Source: Paracoccus sp. (in: a-proteobacteria)
GTDB lineage: Bacteria > Pseudomonadota > Alphaproteobacteria > Rhodobacterales > Rhodobacteraceae
Reading direction: 5' to 3'
Length of the DNA: 36,919 nt
Assembly: GCA_030538705.1 (NCBI GenBank)
Contig: JAUNTL010000021.1
Span: 1-36,919, forward strand
In this document: piece by piece, positions 26,720 through 34,698 of the stretch
Numbering within the stretch: position 1 is the stretch's first letter
How the letters are laid out: every line of letters starts with the position of its first letter
The notes under the pieces: model-generated
What the model was told of the DNA's origin: nothing
The model's database searches: none
Seen by the model: only the letters and a program-made list of their open reading frames with translations
Made by a program: the position numbers and the translations under genes

Positions 26720-28323
26720 CTCGTCGGGTCATTGTTGCTGGCACCGGGTCGGCCACTGCCCTCATATTTCATTATAAGCCCGATAAAAAGGCTCGAGAAC
26801 AAAATTATCACCGCAGCGAATGGCGCCGCCTCGCGCATCATCCCCTCGCTGGTGCGGCTGAACACGGTCATCGCCAGCGTCGAATAGCCGGTCGGCGCCA
26901 GCAGGAATGTCATCGGCAGTTCCTTGACCACCATGATAAAGACCAGCAGCCCCCCCGCCACCAGCGAGGGACGCAGCCGCGGCAAAACGACCCGCCGAAA
27001 GGCGCGGCCGGGGCTGGCGCCGAGCGCGCGCGCGGCCTCTTCCTGGCGGGTGCCGATCTGCAACAGGGCAAGGCGGATCGGGCCGATGGTCAGGGCGAGG
27101 AAGCTCATGACATAGGCGAAAATCAGCAGCCCGAAGCTTTGATAGATAAAGGGCGCGACCTGAAGGGAAAAGAACACCATTGCCAGCGCGAATGCCAAGG
27201 GCGGGGTGGCATAGCCGATATAGGACAGCCGCTCCATCGTCGTGCCAAAGCCCGAAGGATAGCGCAGCACCAGCAGCACGACCGGCAGGCCGAGCGCCAC
27301 CGCAATCAGCGCCGCCGGCGCAGCAACCATCACCGTCCGGCCAAGCGTGGCGGCCAGTTCCAGCCAGTCAAACCCCGGCACGCCAAGGCGCATCCAATGG
27401 CTCAGCACCATCACCGGCAGCCCCAGCGAGGCCAGCAGAACGGCGGCGACGAACAGCCAGACCAGCACCCGCCAGCGCCCCAGACGCACCGGCACCGCAC
27501 GGCGCGCCGTTCCCGTCCCGGTGCGCGCCAGTCGCAGCCCCCGCGTCGCATGGGCATGGATCTGGATCGCCGCGACCGTCAGCGCCAGCAGCATCAGCGA
27601 CAGCCAGGCCGCATAGGTGCGGTCAAAGGCGCCGGAATATTGCGTATAGATGGCAAAGCTGAACACTTCATAGCGCATCAGGGCGATCACACCGAAATCG
27701 CCGATGACATACAGCCCGACGATCAGCCAGCCCGAATAGAGCGCCGGGCGGATCTGCGGCCATGTGATACGACGAAAGGCCGCACCCGCCGAATGGCCAA
27801 GGCTGCGCGCCGTTTCCGCCTGCGCCGGATCCAGCCCCATAAAGGCGGCGCGCAGATTCAGGAACATATAGGGAAACGTATACAGCGTCAGCGCCAGCGC
27901 CGCGCCCCATAACCCGTCCAGACGCGGCAGGCGCAGGCCGAAATAATGCTGCGCAAAGCCGTAATAGCCCGACAGGCCCAGCAACGCATAGGCCATGACA
28001 TAGCCGGGAATCGCCAGCGGCAGCACGGACAGAAAACTCAGCACCTTGCGGTGTCGCAGATCGCTTTGTGTCACCAGCCAGGCCAGCGGCAGCGCGATCG
28101 CGGTGCCCATCGCCAGCACCAGCCCGACCAGTTGCAGCGTATTGCCCAGCAGGACCAGATTCCGCATCCGAAAGACGATGGCGCCCAGCTGTGCCGGCTC
28201 GGCCGAAAACGCGCGCACCACCAGCCAGAAGGCAGGCAGCACCATACCCACCCCGACGATCAGCGCCGGGACAAGAAGGATAAGGGGCGGCCAGCGCCGC
28301 CCCGATGTCGGAACCCGTGTCAG
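26716..28323 (-). CDS. fbpB: ferric-iron ABC transporter permease (FbpB type), probable CTG start
   Basis: A 535-residue fused permease with two copies of the binding-protein-dependent transport domain. Each copy ends in an EAA loop: QAETARSLGHSAGAAFRRIT and EAARALGASPGRAFRRVVLP. About 12 membrane spans. The start is unusual. The first ATG/GTG/TTG codon in frame is GTG 28251, which has no ribosome-binding site and would cut the first membrane span in half. Reading back in frame gives RRWPPLILLVPALIVGVG and then MVLPAFWLVV, a normal first span, with no ATG, GTG or TTG before the upstream in-frame stop. CTG 28323 is placed six bases after AGGAT, just behind the fbpA stop, and is my choice. The gene lies between the binding protein and the ATPase. 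Confidence 0.88.
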
Positions 28324-28336
28324 GTCAGATCCTCGT

Positions 28337-29323
28337 TTACAGCAGGCCCGCGTCTCGCAGCATGGCCAGCGTGCCTTCTAGATCGGTCAGCTTGTCAAGA
28401 TCAACCTGCGGGCTGACTTCGAGCAGCGTTTCCAGCGGCGGCAACGAGGCATCCGCGATCACGCCGGGCACGACCGGATATTCATTGCCTTCCAGCGTCG
28501 CATATTGCTGGGCGGCAGGCGACAGCAGAAAGTCGATGAATTTCTGCGCGTTTTCCTTGTTATCGCTGCTTTCCAGAATACCGGCGCCGGCGACGTTCAC
28601 CAGATTGCCGATATCACCGGCCTGAAACGGTCCCTGCGCGACCGGAAATTCGGCATCGCGATCCGTATAGCGGCCGAGATAATAGTTGTTGACCAGCCCG
28701 AAATCGACCTCGCCGGCGGCGATGGCCTCGATCTGGGTGCCATTGTTGCGATAGGTCTGGGCGTCATTGGCCTTCATCGCGTCCAGCCATCCGCGGGTCG
28801 CCTCGTCACCCTCGGTCACGCGCATCGCGGTGACGAACGCCTGAAAGCTGGCATTGCCCGGCGCCCATGCGACACGGCCCTTGTAACGCTCGTCCGTCAG
28901 ATCCTGAATCGAAGCGGGCAGCGCGTCCTGTTCGACCCGCTCGGTCGAATAGACCAGCACACGCGAACGGCCGGTCGTGGCGACCCATTTATTCGCGGCG
29001 TTGCGGAACAGCGGCAGAACCCCCTCGTTCACCGATGCCGGCAGTTCATGGAAATGCGGCGCCATAACCCCAAGCGCACCGCCATCCTGCGACCAGAACA
29101 CATCTGCGGGGCTGTTGGCGCCCTCTTCCATCAGCAGATTGGCAAGCTCGGCGGTGCCGGCATAACGGACCTCGGCCTTGATGCCGGTGGTGGCCTCGAA
29201 CTGGGCGATCAGCGGGGCAACCAGCGCTTCACCGCGCCCGGAATAGATGGTCAGCGAATCCGCCGAAGCAGCCGAGGCCAGACCCGCCGTCAGGGCAAGC
29301 GCGGTCAGTATGGTCGATTTCAT
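28337..29323 (-). CDS. fbpA: ferric-iron ABC transporter binding protein (FbpA type)
   Basis: A 328-residue periplasmic protein. After the signal peptide MKSTILTALALTAGLASAAS (cleavage near ASA-DSL) comes LTIYSGRGEALVAPLIAQFE, the opening of the class of bacterial ferric-binding proteins. The paired iron-ligand tyrosines are Tyr214-Tyr215 in FGLVNNYYLGRYTD, as in FbpA. ADVFWSQDGGALG and GRSRVLVYSTERV are further family segments. Start ATG 29323 is preceded by AAGGAA; an earlier in-frame start would add nine residues and is less suited to the signal peptide. First gene of an fbpA-fbpB-fbpC operon on the minus strand. An iron-dependent promoter is expected upstream, but I could not recognise a standard Fur, RirA or Irr box. 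Confidence 0.93.
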   Translation of the reverse strand: MKSTILTALALTAGLASAASADSLTIYSGRGEALVAPLIAQFEATTGIKAEVRYAGTAELANLLMEEGANSPADVFWSQDGGALGVMAPHFHELPASVNEGVLPLFRNAANKWVATTGRSRVLVYSTERVEQDALPASIQDLTDERYKGRVAWAPGNASFQAFVTAMRVTEGDEATRGWLDAMKANDAQTYRNNGTQIEAIAAGEVDFGLVNNYYLGRYTDRDAEFPVAQGPFQAGDIGNLVNVAGAGILESSDNKENAQKFIDFLLSPAAQQYATLEGNEYPVVPGVIADASLPPLETLLEVSPQVDLDKLTDLEGTLAMLRDAGLL

Positions 29324-29407
29324 TGCAAAATTCCTTAATTCTTTCTGCACGCGACCTGTATGGTGACAGAAGTTTAGTAAATCAATCAGAATTTTACACG
29401 GATGGGC

Positions 29408-29450
29408 AAAAGACCCGCCCGGCGGTGGCCGGGTATCGCCGCCGGATACC
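29408..29450 (-). terminator. double hairpin terminator after the CLC gene
   Basis: Read on the minus strand, GGTATC-N7-GATACC (29450-29432) is followed by CCCGGC-CACC-GCCGGG (29433-29418), then CGGGTC and TTTT (29411-29408). The second hairpin is a perfect 6-bp stem with a 4-base loop and a short T-tract. It lies 17 bases beyond the stop of the CLC gene and separates that operon from the iron operon, which begins about 85 bases further on. Confidence 0.65.
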
Positions 29451-29466
29451 TGTTAAGTTTTGATTT

Positions 29467-30633
29467 TCAATGAAGTTCTGGTCTTTCCACCATCCGCGAC
29501 GCCGCCCAGCCGATCCCCGCACCCACGCAAAGCGGCCCGACCGCCGGCACGCCAAGGATCAGCGCGGCCAGTAAAACGGCGGCCAGCGGCCTGCCCATCC
29601 CCACCGTCAGCGCCGCGACGATGCCCGCGACCAATGCCACAGTCGCGGGCATGGCAGGAAACAGCACCAGCGCCGCCCCCCCGGCAGCCGCGCCGATAAA
29701 GATCAGCGGAAAGACCGCCCCGCCGCGCCAGCCCGAGGTCAGGCACAGCGCCAGCGCCAGCACCTTCAGCAACGCCAGAGCAGCCAGAGCGGCAAAGCCC
29801 GCGTCGCGGCCCCATTGCATCAGGGCCTCCATCTCGTGATGGCCGGAAAAGCGCAATATGGGAAAGGCCGCCGCCAGCGCCGCAAACAGCACGGTGCCGG
29901 TCAGGGTCTGCATCGTCACGCCGCCCATCCGCGCAAGGCCAGCGCGCAGCACAGGCAGCAGGACCACAAAAACCAGCCCCGCCGCCGCGCCCAGCATCGC
30001 CGGGACCACCGACAGCAGGATGTCGGCCGCATCACCCTCGGGCGTATATGCAGGCAGCGCAACCCGCAGCCCATGGCCGGGCATGATCCGCCCCGCGACC
30101 AGCACAAAGCCCAGCAGCCCGGTCAGCGCGGCCAGATAAAGCTGCCAGCGCGGCGCCTCGGGCTGCGCCTGCGCCACTATCGCCCCGGCCGGCGGCGATC
30201 CGTAAAGCCCGCCCAACGCCCCCGCAACGCCGGATTCGGACAGCATCCGGGCCTCGGCATTGTTGCGGGCCAGAACCAGCCCGATCAGCGCCGACATCTC
30301 GGTCACAAGGGCCAGAATCCCGGCCTCGGGACCAACCGCACCGCCAAAACCGACGGCAACGATAGCCATCAGCGCCATGATCAGCGCGGTGCTGCGGTGC
30401 TGATGCAGCGGGTCGCGCAAGCCGGCGATCTGGCTTGCCAGATCCTGGCCCGCATGCACCCGGCGCAACGCCGCAATCAGCGCACCACCCGCCAGAATGA
30501 CCACAAAAACATACCAGCGCGCATCCGGCCCCGACCAGACCAGCGCCGATACCACCCCCATCAGCCACAGCACCAGCGCCGCCACCGCACCCGCGACAAA
30601 ACCATAAAGCCCCGCAAGAAGTCCCTGCCGCAT
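29467..30633 (-). CDS. CLC-family chloride channel / H+ antiporter
   Basis: A 388-residue integral membrane protein with ten or more hydrophobic segments. CLC elements are visible: VGFGGAVGPEAGILALVTEM, corresponding to the G(K/R)EGP filter region with its gating Glu retained, and SGWRGGAVFPLIFIGAAAG, corresponding to GxFxP. The first filter motif GSGIP is not clear. It is shorter than E. coli ClcA (473 residues), as are many bacterial paralogues. The gating Glu favours a Cl-/H+ exchanger over a pure channel. ATG 30633 overlaps the previous stop (TGATG) and is preceded by GGAGGAG. Third gene of a hdeD-like/AI-2E/clc operon; it ends before a good terminator. Confidence 0.88.
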   Translation of the reverse strand: MRQGLLAGLYGFVAGAVAALVLWLMGVVSALVWSGPDARWYVFVVILAGGALIAALRRVHAGQDLASQIAGLRDPLHQHRSTALIMALMAIVAVGFGGAVGPEAGILALVTEMSALIGLVLARNNAEARMLSESGVAGALGGLYGSPPAGAIVAQAQPEAPRWQLYLAALTGLLGFVLVAGRIMPGHGLRVALPAYTPEGDAADILLSVVPAMLGAAAGLVFVVLLPVLRAGLARMGGVTMQTLTGTVLFAALAAAFPILRFSGHHEMEALMQWGRDAGFAALAALALLKVLALALCLTSGWRGGAVFPLIFIGAAAGGAALVLFPAMPATVALVAGIVAALTVGMGRPLAAVLLAALILGVPAVGPLCVGAGIGWAASRMVERPELH

Positions 30634-31724
30634 CACTCCTCCGGTCGGGGTGAGCGGTGGTTCTCATAGACGCTGACATCTTCGGCCAGCATGATCGCAA
30701 AGGGCCGCGTGGCAGCAAAACTGGCCATGATAATGGCGATGATCGAGGTCAGCGGAACCGCAAGGACCGCCCCCGCAACGCCCCAGACCGACGACCATAG
30801 CGCCAGCGTCAGCAGCACGACAAAGGGAGACATGTTGACCTTGCGCCCGATCATCCGCGGCTCCAGCCCGTTGCCGACCCAGACCTGCGCCGCCGTCAGC
30901 AATGCGGTGATCATCAGCGTGGTCTGGACCGATCCGAATTGCGCCATCGACAGGATTACCGGAAAGGCCACACCCAGGAGCGAGCCGACATAGGGGATAT
31001 AATTCAGCAGCCCGATCAGAATCGCCCAGAACAGCGCAAAGTCGATGCCAAAGGCCCAGAGGATCACATAGGAGATCACGCCGAGGATCGCGTTTGCCAG
31101 GGTCTTGACGGCCAGATAATCACTGATCGCCGCGTTGATCTGCGACACGATGAGGGCGGCGCGCTCGCCCTTTTCACCGGGCAGCGCGACCGCGATCTTG
31201 CGGGCAAACACGCCGCGCTCGCTCATCAGAAAGATTGCGTAAACCACGACCATGGAAATCAGCCCGGCAGCCGCGCTGATCGAGCCAAGCACAGCCCCCG
31301 CAACGCGCTGAACGGGTATGCGCTGCACCGCGTCCTGCCACAGATGCGCCAGATCGAACTCTCGCGCGCCGATCATCGACATGAGGGCACTCAGCAATGT
31401 GGTGACGTTCTTTTCGTATTCGGGCAGGCGTTCCATGACCTGCCCCGCAGTCGACACCATCACCCCGCCCAGAACCAGAACGGCCAGCATGAACAGGGCC
31501 AGCACAACGACCCGGCGCAGCGAATCCGGCAGGCGCCTGCCGCCCGGCAGGCGCCCGATCGCATCCGAGGCGGCGACAAGCACATAGACCGAGATCACCG
31601 CCACGAACACCGGCAGCAGCAGCGACTTTCCCATGATCAGGAACATGCCCACCAGCGCCACAAGCACCAGCGCCAGCACCACGGCCAGCAGCCCGCGCAG
31701 CGGATCGTTCCGGTCGCGAATCAT
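30633..31724 (-). CDS. AI-2E/PerM-family membrane transporter
   Basis: A 363-residue protein with about eight membrane spans. The family core is easy to see: QINAAISDYLAVKTLANAIL, FALFWAILIGLLNYIPYVGS (with the conserved NYIPYxG motif), and NGLEPRMIGRKVNMSPFVVL. The central soluble segment (VMERLPEYEKNVTTLLSALM) is typical. The family is named after TqsA, proposed to export the quorum signal AI-2, but other members are linked to Na+/H+ exchange or have no known substrate, and I see no quorum-sensing gene here. It starts 25 bases after the HdeD-like gene and overlaps the CLC gene, so the three are surely one operon. Confidence 0.9.
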   Translation of the reverse strand: MIRDRNDPLRGLLAVVLALVLVALVGMFLIMGKSLLLPVFVAVISVYVLVAASDAIGRLPGGRRLPDSLRRVVVLALFMLAVLVLGGVMVSTAGQVMERLPEYEKNVTTLLSALMSMIGAREFDLAHLWQDAVQRIPVQRVAGAVLGSISAAAGLISMVVVYAIFLMSERGVFARKIAVALPGEKGERAALIVSQINAAISDYLAVKTLANAILGVISYVILWAFGIDFALFWAILIGLLNYIPYVGSLLGVAFPVILSMAQFGSVQTTLMITALLTAAQVWVGNGLEPRMIGRKVNMSPFVVLLTLALWSSVWGVAGAVLAVPLTSIIAIIMASFAATRPFAIMLAEDVSVYENHRSPRPEE

Positions 31725-31749
31725 GCCGCCCCCGGTCCGCCCGCAGGCA

Positions 31750-32268
31750 TCATTCCTCGCCCGACTTGCGCGTCAGCGACAGGATGATCAGTGAAACGCC
31801 GTTTGAAATCAGCTCGATGGCAAGGAACAGCCCCAGCACCACCACAGCCGACTGCGGCCAGTTGGCAAAGATCATCAGCCCGAGGATCAGCGACAGCGCC
31901 CCCGACAGGATCATCACCCCCCGCAGGTTGCCGTTCTGCGCACCAAAGGCCAGCAGGATGCGAAACACGCCCATGATCAGCAGCATCGCACCGGCAAGGA
32001 AGGTCAGCGAGACAATGCCCTGCAACGGCTCTCCGACCAGATTGATGCCGAAAAACAGGATCGCCACACCCAGCAGGATCGACAGGATACGCCCGCCCCA
32101 TCCCATATCACCAAAGGCCGAGATGATTGTCACGATCCCGACAAAGATGAACATCCAGCCCGCCAGCAGTTCTGCCGTCAGTGTCGCCGCCAGAGGATTG
32201 GCCAGCGCGAAAAAGCCGCCGATCAGCGAGATGATCCCCGCCAGCATCCACAAGAACCAATATTTCAT
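31750..32268 (-). CDS. HdeD-family membrane protein (DUF308)
   Basis: A 172-residue protein made almost entirely of six hydrophobic spans, arranged as three repeated pairs: WFLWMLAGIISLIGGFFALA; AELLAGWMFIFVGIVTIISA; ILSILLGVAILFFGINLV; LTFLAGAMLLIMGVFRILLA; GVMILSGALSLILGLMIF; VVLGLFLAIELISNGVSLII. This triplicate pattern and the length match HdeD, known in E. coli for acid resistance at high cell density; its mechanism is not known. A perfect AGGAGG lies six bases before the ATG, so it is well translated. First gene of the operon with the AI-2E-like and CLC genes, and divergent from the phospholipase D gene. Confidence 0.9.
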   Translation of the reverse strand: MKYWFLWMLAGIISLIGGFFALANPLAATLTAELLAGWMFIFVGIVTIISAFGDMGWGGRILSILLGVAILFFGINLVGEPLQGIVSLTFLAGAMLLIMGVFRILLAFGAQNGNLRGVMILSGALSLILGLMIFANWPQSAVVVLGLFLAIELISNGVSLIILSLTRKSGEE

Positions 32269-32360
32269 GACATGCCTCCTATCTGTTCGTCTGATTTTGA
32301 TGAAATTTCCGGGTATTCTATGTGCCGATCATGTGGGTGATTTTCTTGTTCCGCAAGTTC

Positions 32361-32386
32361 GGAAGTAATTTCTGATAGTTACCGTT
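32361..32386 (+). promoter_or_regulatory. possible EcfG-type general stress promoter of the phospholipase D gene
   Basis: GGAAG (32361-32365) and CGTT (32383-32386) are 17 bases apart, one mismatch from the alphaproteobacterial EcfG pattern GGAAC-N16/17-CGTT. Beside it are the dyad TTCCG-CAAGTT-CGGAA (32349-32364) and a 9-base tandem repeat CATATCAGC x2 (32388-32405). The leader to the ATG at 32463 would be about 70 bases. Single site and one mismatch, so low confidence. Confidence 0.25.
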
Positions 32387-32462
32387 GCATATCAGCCATA
32401 TCAGCACTGGCAGCGGCGAAAAAATCACGCTAGCAGGTCTGAAACCCTGTGGGGACGTCACC

Positions 32463-34004
32463 ATGCGCATCATCCGCTTTCTTGCCATCCTTGCCCTCGT
32501 GCTGGCGGCTGCGATCACCGTCATGCGGCTGTTGTTTCCGCTGCCCGACATTTCCGCACGCAGAGCGCAGCCGGCAATTGCGGCCAGCGACCAGACCCGT
32601 CTGGGCGCGCTGATGGCACAGGCAGCGGCGGACCATCCCGGCCTTTCGGGCATCGTGCCTCTGGAGGATGGTCATGACGCGCTGGCCAGCCGGCTGGCAC
32701 TGATCAATGCCGCCGAGGTCAGCATCGATTCGCAATATTATATCTGGCATGATGACCTGTCAGGCATCATCCTGCTGGATGCGCTGGACCGGGCGGCACA
32801 GCGCGGCGTGCGGGTGCGGCTGCTTTTGGATGACAATGGCGTGCCAGGGCTGGACCCGTTCATGGCGGCGCTGAATGCCGGGCCGGATTTCGAGATCCGG
32901 CTGTTCAACCCCTCGACCATCCGCAGCCCCAAGCTGTTGGGCTACAGCTTTGATTTCTTTCGCATGAACAGGCGGATGCATAACAAGTCGCTGATTGTGG
33001 ACGGCGCTGCCGCGATCATCGGCGGGCGCAATATCGGCGACGAGTATTTCGAACTGGGCGACGCCTTTTACAAGGATCTTGACGCGCTGGCCATCGGCCC
33101 GGTGGTGGTGGATACGGCCCGGTCCTTTGATGACTACTGGAACAGCGCCTCGGTTTTTGGGGTCGGTGACATCATCGCGGGCACGGGGGACCGGGCCGGA
33201 TATGACGCACGCGTCGCCGCCGTCACCGCCAGCCCCGAGGCGGGGGCACTTGAAAATGACCTGCAAAGCAGCTTTGCCCGTTACGCCGGCGGTGCGCAGG
33301 CGCTGGAATGGACGCAGGTGCAGCTTGTTGTCGATGATCCTGCCAAGGGGCAGGGCATCGCCAGCCGCGACCAGTTGATGATCGCCCGTCTTGGTCAGTT
33401 ACTGGGCGAGGTCTCGACCCGGCTGGATCTGGTCAGCGCCTATTTCGTGCCTGGCAAGCCGGGGACTGAATACTTCACCGATCTCGCCCAAGAGGGCAAA
33501 CAGGTCAGCGTTCTGACCAATGCGCTGAACACGACCGATGTTCTGCTGGTCCATTCCGGCTATACGAAATATCGCCGCGAGCTGCTGGAGGCCGGGGTGA
33601 AACTTTATGAGCTGAAGCTGCGCGGCGGCGTGACACCCGAATCCGAGACGCAGCTGAAGCCGCTTGGCCTGTCCGGGGCCAGCCTGCATGCCAAGACCTT
33701 TGCCGTCGATGATGAGCGGGTCTTTATCGGCTCGTTCAACTTTGACCCGCGCTCGGCGATGCTGAATTGCGAGATGGGCTTCCTGATCGACAGCCCCACC
33801 ATCGCGCGCCGCATCAGTTCCGGTTTCGACGGTCCCCTGGCCCAGGTCAGCTACCGCCCTGAACTGAGCGCCGATGATCGCATGGTCTGGCAGGAGGATA
33901 CCTCTTCGGGCACGGTCACATGGCAGCAGGAACCGGGCGCGAACTGGTTTCAGCAGATCGCCCTGACAATTATCGGCCTGCTACCGGTTGAGTGGTTGCT
34001 ATAG
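32463..34004 (+). CDS. phospholipase D / cardiolipin synthase-like protein
   Basis: A 513-residue protein with an uncleaved N-terminal membrane anchor (MRIIRFLAILALVLAAAITV). Two HKD catalytic motifs follow: HNKSLIVD at residues 173-180 (with IIGGRNIGDEY) and HAKTFAVD at 409-416 (with FIGSFNFDPRS). Length, single anchor and motif spacing resemble the ClsC-type cardiolipin synthases, which join phosphatidylglycerol with another phospholipid at the inner membrane; a phospholipase D acting on other esters is possible. GGGGAC lies 7 bases before ATG 32463; an in-frame ATG at 32385 is unlikely. It stands alone on the plus strand, divergent from the HdeD operon. Confidence 0.88.
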   Translation: MRIIRFLAILALVLAAAITVMRLLFPLPDISARRAQPAIAASDQTRLGALMAQAAADHPGLSGIVPLEDGHDALASRLALINAAEVSIDSQYYIWHDDLSGIILLDALDRAAQRGVRVRLLLDDNGVPGLDPFMAALNAGPDFEIRLFNPSTIRSPKLLGYSFDFFRMNRRMHNKSLIVDGAAAIIGGRNIGDEYFELGDAFYKDLDALAIGPVVVDTARSFDDYWNSASVFGVGDIIAGTGDRAGYDARVAAVTASPEAGALENDLQSSFARYAGGAQALEWTQVQLVVDDPAKGQGIASRDQLMIARLGQLLGEVSTRLDLVSAYFVPGKPGTEYFTDLAQEGKQVSVLTNALNTTDVLLVHSGYTKYRRELLEAGVKLYELKLRGGVTPESETQLKPLGLSGASLHAKTFAVDDERVFIGSFNFDPRSAMLNCEMGFLIDSPTIARRISSGFDGPLAQVSYRPELSADDRMVWQEDTSSGTVTWQQEPGANWFQQIALTIIGLLPVEWLL

Positions 34005-34010
34005 GCCGGG

Positions 34011-34029
34011 CCGGGCGCAATCCGCCCGG
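34011..34029 (+). terminator. hairpin after the phospholipase D gene
   Basis: CCGGGCG (34011-34017) pairs with CGCCCGG (34023-34029) around a 5-base loop, seven bases after the stop. A competing longer pairing, GGGCCGG (34008-34014) with CCGGCCC (34036-34042), is also possible. AAATAT follows instead of a T-tract, so termination may need Rho. Confidence 0.4.
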
Positions 34030-34380
34030 AAATATCCGGCCCGCGCCGCATCCGCTGCATCAGAAATCCCCCGGCCGGGGCGCGGCGATGATCAGGCCAT
34101 CGCGCTGATCTTTCACACGCCAAAGGACATGGCGAAAACAGGCCGTGGCCGCCCGGAACGGGCCATGCCGCACGCAGAGAAATCACGAGGGCCGCGAGGC
34201 AACGCGAAAGAATTGACGGATGCCCGCCGGTTTCACCGCGAACAATCAGGAACCGCCGATATCAACCGCGAAGCAATGCGTTGATCCGAAACAGCGACCA
34301 GCGTGATCACCCTGCGCCGGTTGAACCGCCCAATGGCAAGCCTCGTCATTCACAAAGCATCTGGTGATATCAGGGATGAA
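34030..34380. other. 350-bp stretch without a supported gene
   Basis: Between the phospholipase D gene and tRNA-Phe. Short plus-strand frames here lack ribosome-binding sites and have Arg-rich, low-quality translations. I searched for a duplicated tRNA 3' end, an integrase fragment or direct repeats that would mark a past integration at tRNA-Phe and saw none. TTGACGG at about 34213 could be a stray -35 element. Confidence 0.4.
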
Positions 34381-34456
34381 TGGTGCCCGGAGACGGATTT
34401 GAACCGCCGACACGCGGATTTTCAATCCGCTGCTCTACCAACTGAGCTATCCGGGC
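34381..34456 (-). tRNA. tRNA-Phe (anticodon GAA)
   Basis: A 76-base tRNA with encoded CCA. Acceptor 5' GCCCGGA pairs with 3' TCCGGGC followed by A-CCA. The D arm is AGCTCAGTTGGTAGAGC. The anticodon stem GCGGA/TCCGC encloses the loop TTGAAAA, with anticodon GAA at 34423-34421. The T arm contains GGTTCAAATCC. All arms fold, and the sequence is close to the bacterial tRNA-Phe consensus. It lies downstream of yacG on the same strand but has its own promoter-like boxes. Confidence 0.97.
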
Positions 34457-34482
34457 ACGTCAGCCTTGGCTGAGGTGGGCTG

Positions 34483-34511
34483 TGTTTACGCAAGCGCGAC
34501 TGCCCTGTCCA
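34483..34511 (-). promoter_or_regulatory. promoter of tRNA-Phe
   Basis: On the minus strand TGGACA (34511-34506) and TAAACA (34488-34483) are separated by exactly 17 bases and stand 27 bases upstream of the mature tRNA 5' end. The small leader contains CAGCC-TT-GGCTG, which may help 5' processing by RNase P. Confidence 0.5.
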
Positions 34512-34521
34512 GAGCGAAAAA

Positions 34522-34698
34522 TCACTCTTTATGCCCGGGAATATCCTGCGCGGGGGCCGGCTCCTCTTCCTCTGCGCCTGATGCGATGAAATAGTCCCCG
34601 CGCAGCCAGCGGGCGAGATCAACATCGGCACAGCGGCGCGAGCAGAACGGGCGGCAGGACTGTGCCATGGGCAGGCCGCAGATCGGGCAGCCGGCCAT
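34522..34698 (-). CDS. yacG: YacG-type zinc-ribbon protein (DNA gyrase inhibitor family)
   Basis: A 58-residue protein, [20 protein letters not shown] then RRCADVDLARWLRGDYFI. The four zinc cysteines follow the YacG spacing (CxxC...CxxxC with FCSxRCAxxDLxxW), and the family ends in an acidic tail as here (GAEEEEPAPAQD). E. coli YacG binds zinc and inhibits DNA gyrase by contacting GyrB; the same role is inferred here. The ATG overlaps the stop of the RNase E/G gene by one base (TGATG), so it is translationally coupled. It ends 65 bases before the tRNA gene. Confidence 0.92.
   Translation of the reverse strand: MAGCPICGLPMAQSCRPFCSRRCADVDLARWLRGDYFIASGAEEEEPAPAQDIPGHKE

Noticed and set aside
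29324-29407. Fur, RirA or Irr box in front of the iron operon
   Set aside because: The region is AT-rich, but I found only 4-base inverted matches, none close to a known iron-box consensus.
30633-31724. Calling this gene an autoinducer-2 exporter
   Set aside because: The family name alone is not evidence; no quorum-sensing gene is nearby, and the operon partners point to ion or acid stress.
33988-34284. 98-codon plus-strand frame after the phospholipase D gene
   Set aside because: It starts inside the preceding gene, lacks a ribosome-binding site and has an Arg/Ala-rich translation with no similarity that I can recognise.
34030-34456. Integrated element or attachment site at tRNA-Phe
   Set aside because: No integrase, no duplicated tRNA 3' end and no mobile gene lie on either side; the region is just gene-free.
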